From NCBI RefSeq assembly GCF_007741475.1, contig NZ_CP036261.1:4775798-4839797 (forward strand): DNA of 64,000 bases, written 5' to 3'. Below, in pieces: positions 16,311 to 25,052 of the stretch. The notes below the pieces were generated by a model that was not told where the DNA came from, did no database searches, and saw only the letters and a program-made list of their open reading frames with translations. The position numbers were made by a program, and so were the translations under genes. Within the stretch, counting starts at the first letter, position 1, and each line of letters opens with the position of its first letter. The stretch comes from Rosistilla ulvae (lineage in GTDB: Bacteria; Planctomycetota; Planctomycetia; Pirellulales; Pirellulaceae).

Positions 16311-17972
16311 CTACTTCACCCACTCGGCCAACTGTTCTCGAAAGATCTTCGAGTTGTGGCGGATGTCGACTGGCAACCGCTCGGGATAGATCCGGATGTC
16401 GGTGATCTCGGCGGTGTGAGGATGCGATTTGCCGATCGCTTTTAATGCGTCGAGCAACGCTTGCTGTTCGGACGCCGATTTCGGACGCCGATCGGCGTGC
16501 GGTTCGACGATCAAGACCGGCGTCTGCTGGCCGCGTACACCACGTCCGACCAAGGCGGTCCGATAGACATCGGGATGTTCATTGAAGACAGCTTCGCAGC
16601 AGATCGTGAACAGCGTCTGCGACGGCGTCTCCACTCGATGAGCCTTCCGACCGCAGAACCAAAAGCGATCCTGATCGTCCAAGTAGCCGACGTCTCCCAT
16701 TCGGTGCCAGATCCGCGCCCCATCCTGCACTTTGTGAATCGCGTTCTGATCTTGGCGGGTCACATAGTTCCGCGTCACCACGGGACCGCTGACCATCAAT
16801 TCCCCGATCGTCCCATGCGAAACAGGTTTGGCGTCGCTGATCTCCGAAATTGGTCCCTCGTCGATCTCGACCACTTGCCACATCATGTCGGCAAATCGAT
16901 GGCCGACACACGTTCCAGCGCCTTCGCGAGTTTTCGCAGCCGTTTCGTCCAACACCTCGCGCGATTCAATCGACGCAACGGGAAGCGATTCGGTCGCTCC
17001 ATACGGTGTAAAAACCTCGCCTTCGGAATGGATCATTCTGCGAACCGATGCCAGCGTTTGCGGAGGGACCGGAGCGCCGGCCGACAACACGCGGCGTACC
17101 GTCGGCAGAAAAATCCCTCCCCTTACGCAATGCTTGCTGACCGTATGCCAAAGCGCCGGCGAACCGAAGGCTTGCGTAACCTTCCAGTCGCGGATGGCGG
17201 CCAAGATCTTTTCGGGATCGGCATCGGCGGGCCGCGTCGGATCCATATCGGGAATCACCGTCGTCACTCCCATCACCGCGTCAAACAATCCAAACAACGG
17301 GAAGCAGGCCAGATCGACTGTCCCCGGCGCGACGTTGTACTGCTGTTGAATCAACCGCACCTGATGCTCAAACGTCCCATGCGTGTAAGCGACTCCCTTG
17401 GGCGGCCCGGTGCTGCCGGTGGTGAAGATGACTGCCGCCGCTTCGGCTTCGGAAGTCATCGGCAATTCGACAGGCTGTTCGCCCAACGCTTCGATCTTCG
17501 CAAGCGACACGCCACCGAAGGCGATCGGTCCACCAACACAAATATTTTGCTTGGCCTCGGGAAACCGCTGGCGGTACAACAGCCGGGCGACCTGCGCTTT
17601 GGGGATGCCAATAAAACCCTGCGGCTTCGATTCGGCGAGACATTCGATAAGGTTCTTCTTCCCCATCCCGGGATCGACAAGCACCTGCACCATCCCGGCT
17701 TTTAATAACGCCAGCACCAAGCGAATGAAGTCGATCCCAAAGGGTACCAACATCGCCAACCGCGTTCCCGGCTCGATCCCGTGCCGCAACAACCCACGAG
17801 CAATCCGAGTCGATTGTCGATCCAATTCGGCGAAGGTGATCGTGTCGTAGCGTGGCCGTCGGCCCGGTTTAGCAAACGCGATCGCGATCTGATCGGGCTG
17901 CGATTGTGCGAACGTCGCCAAGCGATCGGCGACGTTGCAGCGAACGGTTTCCTCGATAGATGATTCTGTCAT
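16311..17972 (-). CDS. OleC-like AMP-dependent ligase / beta-lactone synthetase family
   Basis: A 553-residue adenylating enzyme. The ATP-binding P-loop reads TTGSTGPPKGVAYTH (about residue 205), the adenylate motif is TPYGATE, and the hinge region (GDVGYLDDQDRFWFCGR) and C-terminal lysine motif (IRHNSKIFRE) are complete. The FPLFGLFDA and MDPTRPA segments and the C-terminus are typical of OleC, which converts beta-hydroxy acids to beta-lactones in long-chain olefin synthesis. No oleA, oleB or oleD is visible here, so another acyl or aryl acid substrate is possible. The start at 17972 removes a 31-residue extension that would overlap the upstream gene. It lies 52 bases after the ATP-grasp gene, probably in one operon with mch. 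Confidence 0.82.
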   Translation of the reverse strand: MTESSIEETVRCNVADRLATFAQSQPDQIAIAFAKPGRRPRYDTITFAELDRQSTRIARGLLRHGIEPGTRLAMLVPFGIDFIRLVLALLKAGMVQVLVDPGMGKKNLIECLAESKPQGFIGIPKAQVARLLYRQRFPEAKQNICVGGPIAFGGVSLAKIEALGEQPVELPMTSEAEAAAVIFTTGSTGPPKGVAYTHGTFEHQVRLIQQQYNVAPGTVDLACFPLFGLFDAVMGVTTVIPDMDPTRPADADPEKILAAIRDWKVTQAFGSPALWHTVSKHCVRGGIFLPTVRRVLSAGAPVPPQTLASVRRMIHSEGEVFTPYGATESLPVASIESREVLDETAAKTREGAGTCVGHRFADMMWQVVEIDEGPISEISDAKPVSHGTIGELMVSGPVVTRNYVTRQDQNAIHKVQDGARIWHRMGDVGYLDDQDRFWFCGRKAHRVETPSQTLFTICCEAVFNEHPDVYRTALVGRGVRGQQTPVLIVEPHADRRPKSASEQQALLDALKAIGKSHPHTAEITDIRIYPERLPVDIRHNSKIFREQLAEWVK

Positions 17973-18024
17973 GGGGAGCTGTTGGGGTTGCGATCGTTGT
18001 TCGAGGGTTTGAAAAGGCGTTGGC

Positions 18025-18915
18025 TCATGAGCCGACAAGAGGGATCGGCGCACGAAAACTTTCAATGATCCGCTCCGCGAGGTTCTCTTGGATCACACTT
18101 TGTGCTCCCTTCCAACCCGGCACGCCGTTGGCTTCGAGCACATAGATCCGCCCTGCCGCGTCTTGGATCAGATCGATCGCCGCGACGTGCAACCGCAGCG
18201 ACCGGCAAACCGTGGTCGCGAGCTGGCGAAAAGCCTCCGTCACCGCAACTTGTTCACAGCAAGCGCCTTGCGAAACGTTGGTCCGCCAATCATCCGGATT
18301 GGTTCTTTGCACGGCCCAAACTAAATCGCCAGCGACAAACAGACGAAGATCTTGCCCGTTGCAGGGAATATATTCCTGCTGGTAGATCACCGCGCCAAGC
18401 TGCTGCAGCGTCGTAAATGTAGTCCAAGCCAGTTCGCGTGTTTCGATTCGCATCACGCCGCGTCCCTCGCCGCCAAACATCGGCTTGACGACCACCGGCC
18501 CATCGAACTGCTCAAAAGCCGCCATCGCATCGGCTCGCGTCTGCGATACCGCGGTCCGCGGCACCGGCAAGCCGAGACGATGCAGCCGCGCGGTCGTTGC
18601 ATATTTGTCGATCGCGATCTCGAGGGCACGAGGCGGATTGGCAACCCGGATTCCCGATTCTTGCAGCGCGTGCAAGATGCTCAAGCGAAACGTCACTTGT
18701 TCCAGAGTGCCCAGCGGCATCGTTCGCGTCAGCACGACGTCGAACGCATGCAGATCGCCTGCCGGAGAATCACAACGCAGCATATCCCCGTCACCGACGA
18801 TCGACGACAACGCTTCGTAATCGGTAAACGCTATCGAATCGCCCGCCTTCTCGGCAGCGGTGCGCAACTGGTTCGCATGCCAACCGCGATCGGGCCCGAG
18901 CACTAAGAACTTCAT
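18025..18915 (-). CDS. RimK-like ATP-grasp ligase, possible H4MPT:glutamate ligase
   Basis: A 296-residue ATP-grasp enzyme of the RimK/LysX group, which couples ATP hydrolysis to formation of an amide bond with an amino acid such as glutamate. The ATP-binding loop VVVKPMFGGEGRGVMRI (near residue 135) and the metal-binding end segment AAIDLIQDAAGRIYVLEANGVPGW are clear. Its ATG at 18915 overlaps the mch stop codon as ATGA, so translation is probably coupled. Because related ligases add glutamate to tetrahydromethanopterin, and mch uses that cofactor, I infer a role in finishing the C1 carrier. A peptide- or protein-modifying role is the alternative. The frame is open far upstream, but that part is antisense to nothing known and overlaps mch. 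Confidence 0.8.
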   Translation of the reverse strand: MKFLVLGPDRGWHANQLRTAAEKAGDSIAFTDYEALSSIVGDGDMLRCDSPAGDLHAFDVVLTRTMPLGTLEQVTFRLSILHALQESGIRVANPPRALEIAIDKYATTARLHRLGLPVPRTAVSQTRADAMAAFEQFDGPVVVKPMFGGEGRGVMRIETRELAWTTFTTLQQLGAVIYQQEYIPCNGQDLRLFVAGDLVWAVQRTNPDDWRTNVSQGACCEQVAVTEAFRQLATTVCRSLRLHVAAIDLIQDAAGRIYVLEANGVPGWKGAQSVIQENLAERIIESFRAPIPLVGS

Positions 18916-19865
18916 TGCGACTTGCAACCGAATGACGTTTCCAAAATGTCGGGCCTCAGCTGACCAAAGGTGCGGCTGATCCCGCTGCGCAGATTCACAA
19001 ACGTCACCACGGCGGGGCTGAACAATTGCGGATCGACTTTGAAGAAATCGTATTCGTACGACGCGAAGATCTCGCCAAACGTCTTGCCATAATCGCTGGA
19101 ACTGTTGCTGGGAACCTTCGGGCCGATCTCGTCGATCACCGACTGGTCGGCATCGACGAACAACGTGACCGATCCGCCATAAAGAATCGCATCGTTTGTG
19201 CGACCGATCCCGTCGATCGACTTCAGCGCCGGAGGTGGCAGCGGCGCACTTCCGGTTGCCGAGAGGACATCGCTGACGTCGAAGCCAACTTCGTGCAGCT
19301 TGTGCATCGCGGTCTCGACGCTTCGCGCGACAACCTGGATGTTCCCGGCGATACTGGTTGTCGGTGCGATCAGAATCGTCAGCAGTTCGGGCTCGATCGA
19401 ACACTCCTCCGCGATCTTCAAAACCGCAGCTTCGGTTGGATAGGTGTCAGCTTCCAGCACCGCCACACCGATCGCTCCACTCTCGGAGAGCCCCAGTTTT
19501 CCAAGCAGTTGTTCTTTCCCGCGCAACAGGCGAATCGGGCCACTGACCATCGCTGAATAATCGCCGACCGAAAGAGGCCAGCCGGCATATTGGCAGGCCA
19601 GACATGCACCGACAGGGTTGTCGGTCGCCACCTTCACAACAACTCCGGTTCCAATCGCTCCCGGTTCGGCGGCGGCGAAGACGTCAGCTGCGGCTCCCAA
19701 GCAGACATCCGCTAGCATCTCGCCGGCGACCAGCCCCCCGCGGTGCTCGATACCGAGATCGAACAGCGTCGCGCCCCCAATTGTCGTCGAACCAACGCGA
19801 TATTCTGCGAGGTTCTCTTCCAGGTCGTTGGCGGTCTGAAAGGCGGCTTGATTGAACTGAGTCAT
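18912..19865 (-). CDS. mch: methenyltetrahydromethanopterin cyclohydrolase
   Basis: A 317-residue enzyme that interconverts 5,10-methenyl-H4MPT and 5-formyl-H4MPT in the archaeal-type one-carbon pathway, also found in methylotrophs and planctomycetes. The length and sequence fit Mch throughout, with the start region GSTTIGGATLFDLGIEHRGG, the central ILIAPTTSIAGNIQVVARSVETAMHKL segment and the C-terminal FYxSYEYDFFKVDP-like stretch (ASYEYDFFKVDP). ATG 19865 is preceded by AAGGA at a good distance. It heads a probable operon with the ATP-grasp ligase and the AMP ligase. In non-methylotrophic planctomycetes the pathway probably detoxifies or oxidises formaldehyde. Confidence 0.92.
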   Translation of the reverse strand: MTQFNQAAFQTANDLEENLAEYRVGSTTIGGATLFDLGIEHRGGLVAGEMLADVCLGAAADVFAAAEPGAIGTGVVVKVATDNPVGACLACQYAGWPLSVGDYSAMVSGPIRLLRGKEQLLGKLGLSESGAIGVAVLEADTYPTEAAVLKIAEECSIEPELLTILIAPTTSIAGNIQVVARSVETAMHKLHEVGFDVSDVLSATGSAPLPPPALKSIDGIGRTNDAILYGGSVTLFVDADQSVIDEIGPKVPSNSSSDYGKTFGEIFASYEYDFFKVDPQLFSPAVVTFVNLRSGISRTFGQLRPDILETSFGCKSQ

Positions 19866-20312
19866 TAAATTCCTTCGAGGCAAAAAACGTCGAACATGGT
19901 CGGAAACAGGCGCACAAACAAACGGAATCGCTTGAAAAAAGCCCGTTGAAAAGTGGAGGTAATGTTGGGAAGCGAACCGAGCAAAAAAGGCACAGCCGGC
20001 TTCGTCAGAAAAAAGCTAATTCAAAATGGTCTCAATCGCCGAACTAACCTTTGCCGTCAGCCTCGGCTGACCTAAGATTACGATTGTGGGACATGAATTT
20101 GTTCTACGCATCCTTCAGATTGCATTCCGGCAGAGAGACCAATTTAATCGGGTTGACTCGTATCAATTAAGGGCTAGTGCAGTAGCACGTCCGATACCTG
20201 TCATTCTCCCAGCGGCTCCGTTTTTGCCGCAATAACTGAGGGATAACCATATGGCCGGTCATCTTCATTTATGGAGATGACCGGTTTTTTTATGCGCTGG
20301 TGCCGATCGGAC
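19866..20312. other. intergenic region with hairpins, promoter of mch and possible RNA gene
   Basis: This 447-base gap should contain the mch promoter on the minus strand. It also holds a perfect 16-base palindrome GTCAGCCTCGGCTGAC (20056-20071), a short GTGC-AGTA-GCAC hairpin near 20175-20186, and a strong plus-strand terminator at 20255-20291 that follows no plus-strand protein gene. I see no convincing open frame. A small RNA transcribed to the right is possible. Confidence 0.5.
20255..20291 (+). terminator. orphan intrinsic terminator
   Basis: A 12-bp stem with one G-U pair (CCGGTCATCTTC and GGAGATGACCGG) around a six-base loop is followed on the plus strand by seven T residues. Both neighbouring genes lie on the minus strand, and in that direction no T-run follows the stem. 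It therefore points to an unannotated plus-strand transcript from the preceding gap. Confidence 0.7.
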
Positions 20313-21326
20313 CTAAAGGATCCCGCGGACCGATAGGTTGTTCAACCGTCGCGCGACATCGGTCAATCCATCCAAGACGACCTGGTCGTAGGTCCGTCCG
20401 TCGCAGGTATCCAAGCCGTGGCCGGGATCGAGATTGCGCAGCCCTTCGAGCGCTGCATCTTCGTGATGGAAGACTTCGACAAAAGCTGTCTTCAGTTTCC
20501 CGGTGCGAGCACATGCAGTTAGCAGCGCGCCGATCCAACCATCGTCGGTCGATAGACAACCGCGCGTCGTCTTGGCCGATGCGTGGAAGATACCCAAACC
20601 GTCCCCATCAGCGATCTTTTGGATGATCGCTTCGTTCTCGGGAATCGACAGAGTTGAATCGCCACAGTGAGCGGCATCGACCATCACCTTGAAGAACGAC
20701 TTGCCGATCTCTTTGTTGACAGCTTCGACAAACGTCCAGATCCGACCGATGTCGGTGAAGGTCTTGAATTCGCCACCGCGAAGGAATTCGATGTGCCACG
20801 CTTTGACCGGCGAACCATCCAGCTCGGCTTCTTTAAAAGCACGGCTGTGAACGCGAACGTTCTGCGCGACCGCGGCGGTGAACTCGTCACCTTCCTTACG
20901 CGTCGCACCAGGCTTCAACCACTCTTCGACCGACGTCGATGAAACGGTTTCGATGCCGTGCTTCTTCGCCGCCGACAAACCGCCGACAAGAATCTCCACC
21001 ACCGCGTCTTCGTCATTGGGATTCATCGGATCGGCGCCGCCGACCATCATGATGAAGTGGACCTGCAGTTTCAGTTCGCGGAAACCGTCGACCATTTCTT
21101 TGACATCGGCTTCGTCGAGTCCCGGAAAAAACGGAACTTGGACGCAGCTGATACGGACCAACGATTCGCTGCACAGCTTGGCCATGTTGGCGACGACAAC
21201 CAATTTCCCATCGGCGTCGCGTGGCAACTTGCCCGCTTCGTCGGGGACCAAGCCTCCGACAAATTTCAGATGCGTGGGGACAACCCCGAGATCGACGTTC
21301 GGTTTCAAAGAAATGCAATCGGGCAT
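20313..21326 (-). CDS. TIM-barrel protein of the xylose isomerase-like group
   Basis: A 337-residue cytoplasmic protein without signal or membrane segments. Spaced acidic and histidine motifs on predicted beta-strands (HIEFLRGGE, MVDAAHCGD, GIFHASAKTTRG, TAFVEVFHHED) match the metal-binding pattern of sugar isomerase/epimerase TIM barrels. I cannot assign a substrate; a sugar or sugar phosphate isomerase is the most likely class. The ATG at 21326 starts just before the first strand (LGVVPTHLKFVGG). It is separated from mch by 447 bases and from metF by 138, so it is probably transcribed alone. Confidence 0.6.
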   Translation of the reverse strand: MPDCISLKPNVDLGVVPTHLKFVGGLVPDEAGKLPRDADGKLVVVANMAKLCSESLVRISCVQVPFFPGLDEADVKEMVDGFRELKLQVHFIMMVGGADPMNPNDEDAVVEILVGGLSAAKKHGIETVSSTSVEEWLKPGATRKEGDEFTAAVAQNVRVHSRAFKEAELDGSPVKAWHIEFLRGGEFKTFTDIGRIWTFVEAVNKEIGKSFFKVMVDAAHCGDSTLSIPENEAIIQKIADGDGLGIFHASAKTTRGCLSTDDGWIGALLTACARTGKLKTAFVEVFHHEDAALEGLRNLDPGHGLDTCDGRTYDQVVLDGLTDVARRLNNLSVRGIL

Positions 21327-21464
21327 GGCTCGTGAATTCCAGGGAACGGGTTGGAGGGTGAGTTATATCGCCATGATGATAAACTCTTCACGAACCGTGC
21401 GTAAGCACATTCGACCACCGCTGCCACCGATCCCGTCACGCGCCCCGAATTAGTCGCGGCGCAA

Positions 21465-22331
21465 TTAACCGCGATCGACACCCGCTAAGACCTCAGCCGC
21501 TGCTTGGCTCTTGTTGAGCACATACAGATGCAGCCCGTCGATGCCACGGCGAATCAGATCGTTCGTTTGCTGTTGGGCGTGTTCGATGCCAACTTTCAAT
21601 TGCCATTCGGCCGAATCGTTTTCGTTGAAACGATCGACCAACCCTTGCGGCAACTTCGCCTTGCACATCGAAGCGATCCGCTGGGCCTGCGCGAAGTTGG
21701 TGATCGGCAACAGACCGGGAATGATCGGAATTTCAATCCCGGCAGCTTGGCAAGCGTCGCGGAAACGGAAGAAGTCGTCGTTGTCGTAGAACAACTGCGT
21801 GACGACGCAATCGGCCCCCGCGTCGACTTTGCGTTTCAGGTTCTCCATATCGACGTCGGCGTCGACAGCTTCCTGATGGACTTCGGGATAACCGGCGACC
21901 GCGATCCCAAACTCGGGAAACTCGGCGTGAATCATCTCGACCAGTTCGTTGGCGAACCGGAAACCGCCTTCGACTGCGGTGAACGAGGTCTCTCCCTTGG
22001 GCGGATCGCCGCGCAGCGCGACGATGTAGTCGACGCCGAGGGTTCCCGCTTCGGTCAGGTAGCTGCGCAGTTGGTCCTGGGTCGAACCGACGCAGGTCAG
22101 GTGCGATGCGACAGGTTTGCCAGTTCGCCGTTTGACTTCGCGGACCACATCCAACGTGCTGTCGCGAGTCGAGCCGCCGGCGCCGTAGGTGCAGGTGAAA
22201 AAGGCGGGATCGAATTGCTTGAGACTGTCGACGTGTTGATACAACGATTCGAAGCCCGCCGGTGTTCGCGGCGGAAAGAGTTCGAACGAGATGGGGCATC
22301 CACCGCCACGAAATAACTGAGATAGCGACAT
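21465..22331 (-). CDS. metF: methylenetetrahydrofolate reductase
   Basis: A 288-residue flavoenzyme that reduces 5,10-methylene-H4folate to 5-methyl-H4folate for methionine synthesis. ISFELFPPRT carries the catalytic glutamate, and ALRGDPPKG the aspartate that contacts folate and flavin; TCTYGAGGS and VTQLFYDNDDFFRF are family hallmarks. I chose ATG 22331 because the protein then has normal MetF length; the open frame to 22538 encodes a low-complexity Cys/Arg/Ser extension that overlaps the upstream gene. It lies 118 bases after the zinc-ribbon membrane protein gene and may share its transcript. Confidence 0.93.
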   Translation of the reverse strand: MSLSQLFRGGGCPISFELFPPRTPAGFESLYQHVDSLKQFDPAFFTCTYGAGGSTRDSTLDVVREVKRRTGKPVASHLTCVGSTQDQLRSYLTEAGTLGVDYIVALRGDPPKGETSFTAVEGGFRFANELVEMIHAEFPEFGIAVAGYPEVHQEAVDADVDMENLKRKVDAGADCVVTQLFYDNDDFFRFRDACQAAGIEIPIIPGLLPITNFAQAQRIASMCKAKLPQGLVDRFNENDSAEWQLKVGIEHAQQQTNDLIRRGIDGLHLYVLNKSQAAAEVLAGVDRG

Positions 22332-22449
22332 AAGAACAAGCAGGGAAATCCAGAGGATCGAAATTTGGAACGCAAAGCGGGCTGTATTGTTACGAATCCC
22401 GCGACGTCCAACAATGACACCGCATCGAGAGCTTAGCAGAGCTGCGCGA

Positions 22450-23136
22450 TCAGGCCCACGCGAACAGCGGGATGCCAGCCAACATCGCCAACAACAAAGT
22501 CCCGACGATGTAGAACCCGGCATGCACGACGCCGCCACCGGTTTCCAATTCGAAAGTCGTCACCGAAATCAAAGTGCCAACGGCCAACATCGCAGCCAAC
22601 GCGACTAAGACCGCACCGATCGGCATCTCGGCGACGCTGTCGTAGTCCATCACATAAGCGGGAACAAATGCGTAGAGCGCCCAGAGCAGCGCGAACAGCA
22701 CCGAACAGATGGCGACGCGGGCTTGAAGTTCGCGTCCGTAGAAGGGTTCCAGTTCCTGCTCGCGAGCAAACGTGTAGCCGGACCAAACTAAAGGCGGAGC
22801 CAGCAACAGCGCACCGAGCGGCGGAATCCAGCCCGGCACCGATTCCATCGACCGAATCACGACCGCCGCGATGATCGCCGCAACGATCGAACCGGCGACG
22901 GAGAAGATGCCGAGCTTGGTAACTCGCACCTCTTCGCGCATAATCGGCTTCAGAACGCTCTTGCCCGTGGAATCCTTGGGACCATCGTCCACGGGCGCAT
23001 GAACGACGACCTCTTCGGTTTTGTCCGGGATCTGGATCGTCGCCTTGCACTTGGGGCAAGGGCCTTTCTTTCCAGCAAATTTATCGCTGACGTTGAATCG
23101 CGTCAGGCACTTTTCACAGGTAACTCGAATTGCCAT
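22450..23136 (-). CDS. zinc-ribbon membrane protein of unknown function
   Basis: A 228-residue protein with an N-terminal zinc ribbon (CEKC...CPKC, residues 7-28) on the cytoplasmic side. After an acidic linker come about five hydrophobic segments between residues 85 and 228. Similar MJ0042-like ribbons head many planctomycete membrane proteins, but their role is not known to me. ATG 23136 is chosen because the ribbon begins immediately; a start at 23178 would cross into the divergent trmL promoter. The two genes share a 65-base divergent spacer. metF follows on the same strand. Confidence 0.72.
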   Translation of the reverse strand: MAIRVTCEKCLTRFNVSDKFAGKKGPCPKCKATIQIPDKTEEVVVHAPVDDGPKDSTGKSVLKPIMREEVRVTKLGIFSVAGSIVAAIIAAVVIRSMESVPGWIPPLGALLLAPPLVWSGYTFAREQELEPFYGRELQARVAICSVLFALLWALYAFVPAYVMDYDSVAEMPIGAVLVALAAMLAVGTLISVTTFELETGGGVVHAGFYIVGTLLLAMLAGIPLFAWA

Positions 23137-23201
23137 GTCGAAGAAGGGTTGTCCCGTATCGCGGTTCGTCAGCAGCAACCCACAATAACCGAGCTGCCAT
23201 A

Positions 23202-23750
23202 ATGGATAATGAAAAGTCGTCAGATACTAGCGAGCCCGACGTGCCGAGCGATAGTCTCGCCGATGCCGCCCCCTGTTTGCAAGTCGACGAGCCACCGGTG
23301 CATGTTGTACTGTACCAGCCCGAGATTCCACAGAATACCGGAAACATTGGGCGGACGTGTGTCGCCGTTGGTGCCAAATTGTGGCTTGTGCGGCCGCTGG
23401 GTTTCAAAATCGACGAGCACAGTGTTCGCCGAGCCGGCGTCGATTATTGGCACATGCTGAATCTGCAGCTTGTCGATTCGATCGACGAAGTCCAACAAGC
23501 CCTACCGCAGCGTAAGTTCTGGTACTTCAGCCGCTTCGCCCGACGCAGCCTGTGGGAAGCGCCGATCGATCTGGGCGACGCGATCGTCTTTGGCCGCGAG
23601 TCGGCGGGATTGCCCGAAGAGATTCTCGATCTCGATTCCCCCCAAGCGATCCGGATCCCCACGACCGAACAGGTTCGCAGCTTGAACCTTTCGAACACCG
23701 CCGCTATCGCCGTCTATGAGGTTCTAAGACAACATGGCCTTTTGTCGTGA
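23202..23750 (+). CDS. trmL: tRNA (cytidine/uridine-34-2'-O)-methyltransferase
   Basis: A 182-residue SPOUT-superfamily methyltransferase that methylates the ribose at the wobble position of tRNA(Leu) isoacceptors using S-adenosylmethionine. The three SPOUT motifs forming the trefoil knot are seen: PQNTGNIGRTC, VFGRESAGLPEEI and RSLNLSNTAAIAVYEVLRQ. An N-terminal extension of about 32 polar, acidic residues precedes the conserved core, which starts at VHVVLYQPEIP; the exact start is therefore uncertain. I use ATG 23202. The gene is divergent from the zinc-ribbon protein gene. Confidence 0.9.
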   Translation: MDNEKSSDTSEPDVPSDSLADAAPCLQVDEPPVHVVLYQPEIPQNTGNIGRTCVAVGAKLWLVRPLGFKIDEHSVRRAGVDYWHMLNLQLVDSIDEVQQALPQRKFWYFSRFARRSLWEAPIDLGDAIVFGRESAGLPEEILDLDSPQAIRIPTTEQVRSLNLSNTAAIAVYEVLRQHGLLS

Positions 23751-23939
23751 ACGCAGGCCACAACGCTTACAGACCTGTCGTCCAACCACCGACACGGCCC
23801 AGCGGACACCACAGAGGGGCCATCGCCCCCTCATTAGGCACACAAAATCCAATAATATCGGCGAATCTCCATTTTCCATTCCGCACCGCTGGTTAGTATA
23901 AGAGCTGAACAAATTCTCCCTAGATGTACATAACTACAG

Positions 23940-25016
23940 ATGAGACAGACCTGGATGCCAAACCTATTGGGTGGTTATCGAGCCAGCAGAGCGACAACGC
24001 CTCTGCTGCTGTCGGAGCGTCAGTTAGCTAGGGAACTGAACCGCGAGCGCCTGCGATCCGACCGCCGTGAGATTCCATTCTGTTTGATCGACGTGGTTCT
24101 CTCACCGGAAAATTGTCGCCGGAGCGATGTCGTCCGCGCCGCCCGTTTGCTTCATCGTCGCTTGCGGTTGACCGACACGCTCGGCCATCGTAGCCGCGCG
24201 ACAGTTGGGATCGTGCTAACCGACACCCCCGAACAAGGGGGCCGGATCGTGATCGACGATCTCCGCGATTTGCTGTTCAACGCCGGGCTGAAGTGTGCAC
24301 TGGAGCTGTTTGCCTACGATCCCGAAGCGTGGCAACAGGAACAACTGTTCGATCGGCACGACGATCACGATCCCCCGTCGGGACATCTGATGCCACCGCA
24401 ACCGATCGCATCTCGTCGACGGGGTATCGCCAAACGGTTTGTCGATGTTGTTGGCTCGGGAGTCGGCCTGATGATTTCCGCCGTGCCGATCACCTTGGCT
24501 TGCCTGGCAATCCGCTGCACTTCGAAAGGTCCCGCCATCTTCCGCCAAGTGCGCGAAGGTGCCGACGGCAAACCGTTCACTATCTATAAGTTGCGAACGA
24601 TGCGCGTCGACGCCGAACAACAGCAAGCCGAACTTAGACGGCTGAGCGAACGGGACGGACCGGCATTCAAGATCAAGAACGACCCGCGGATCACGCCGGT
24701 CGGCAAGGTGTTGCGAGCGACATGCATCGACGAACTGCCCCAATTGGTCAACGTCTTCTTGGGGCAAATGTCGCTGGTCGGGCCACGCCCTTTGCCGTGG
24801 TCGGAGAGTCGTGCGGTCGCAACGTGGCAACGTCGCCGATTGGATGTCAAACCGGGGATCACGGGAATTTGGCAAACGGCGAAACACGAAGAGATCGCGT
24901 TTGATGATTGGATGCGAATGGACCTCCGCTACGTCGACAAAGGCTCGGCTTGGCTGGACATGAAACTGCTCGCCAAGACGGTCATCGTGCCGGTCAAAGC
25001 CCGCGGAAACCACTGA
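23940..25016 (+). CDS. polyprenyl-phosphate sugar transferase with degenerate GGDEF-like N-terminus
   Basis: A 358-residue protein. Residues about 160-350 form a bacterial sugar transferase (WbaP/PglC type), which transfers a sugar phosphate to undecaprenyl phosphate at the membrane to start a polysaccharide. The membrane helix (VVGSGVGLMISAVPITLACLAI), KLRTMR, DELPQLVNVFLGQMSLVGPRP and KPGITGIWQ motifs are present. Residues about 25-125 (FCLIDVVL...LTDTLGHRSRATVGIVLTDT) resemble a GGDEF fold without the GGDEF residues. An alternative ATG lies at 23955. No glycosyltransferase cluster surrounds it, and it converges with the RbsD/FucU gene. Confidence 0.85.
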   Translation: MRQTWMPNLLGGYRASRATTPLLLSERQLARELNRERLRSDRREIPFCLIDVVLSPENCRRSDVVRAARLLHRRLRLTDTLGHRSRATVGIVLTDTPEQGGRIVIDDLRDLLFNAGLKCALELFAYDPEAWQQEQLFDRHDDHDPPSGHLMPPQPIASRRRGIAKRFVDVVGSGVGLMISAVPITLACLAIRCTSKGPAIFRQVREGADGKPFTIYKLRTMRVDAEQQQAELRRLSERDGPAFKIKNDPRITPVGKVLRATCIDELPQLVNVFLGQMSLVGPRPLPWSESRAVATWQRRRLDVKPGITGIWQTAKHEEIAFDDWMRMDLRYVDKGSAWLDMKLLAKTVIVPVKARGNH

Positions 25017-25052
25017 TCCCTTCTGGCGCTCTCGCCGTCGACAGCTGCCATC

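Noticed and set aside
18916-19404. N-terminal extension of the ATP-grasp ligase
   Set aside because: It is Arg-rich, overlaps mch on the same strand in another frame, and is not part of the ATP-grasp family. The ATGA start at 18915 is better.
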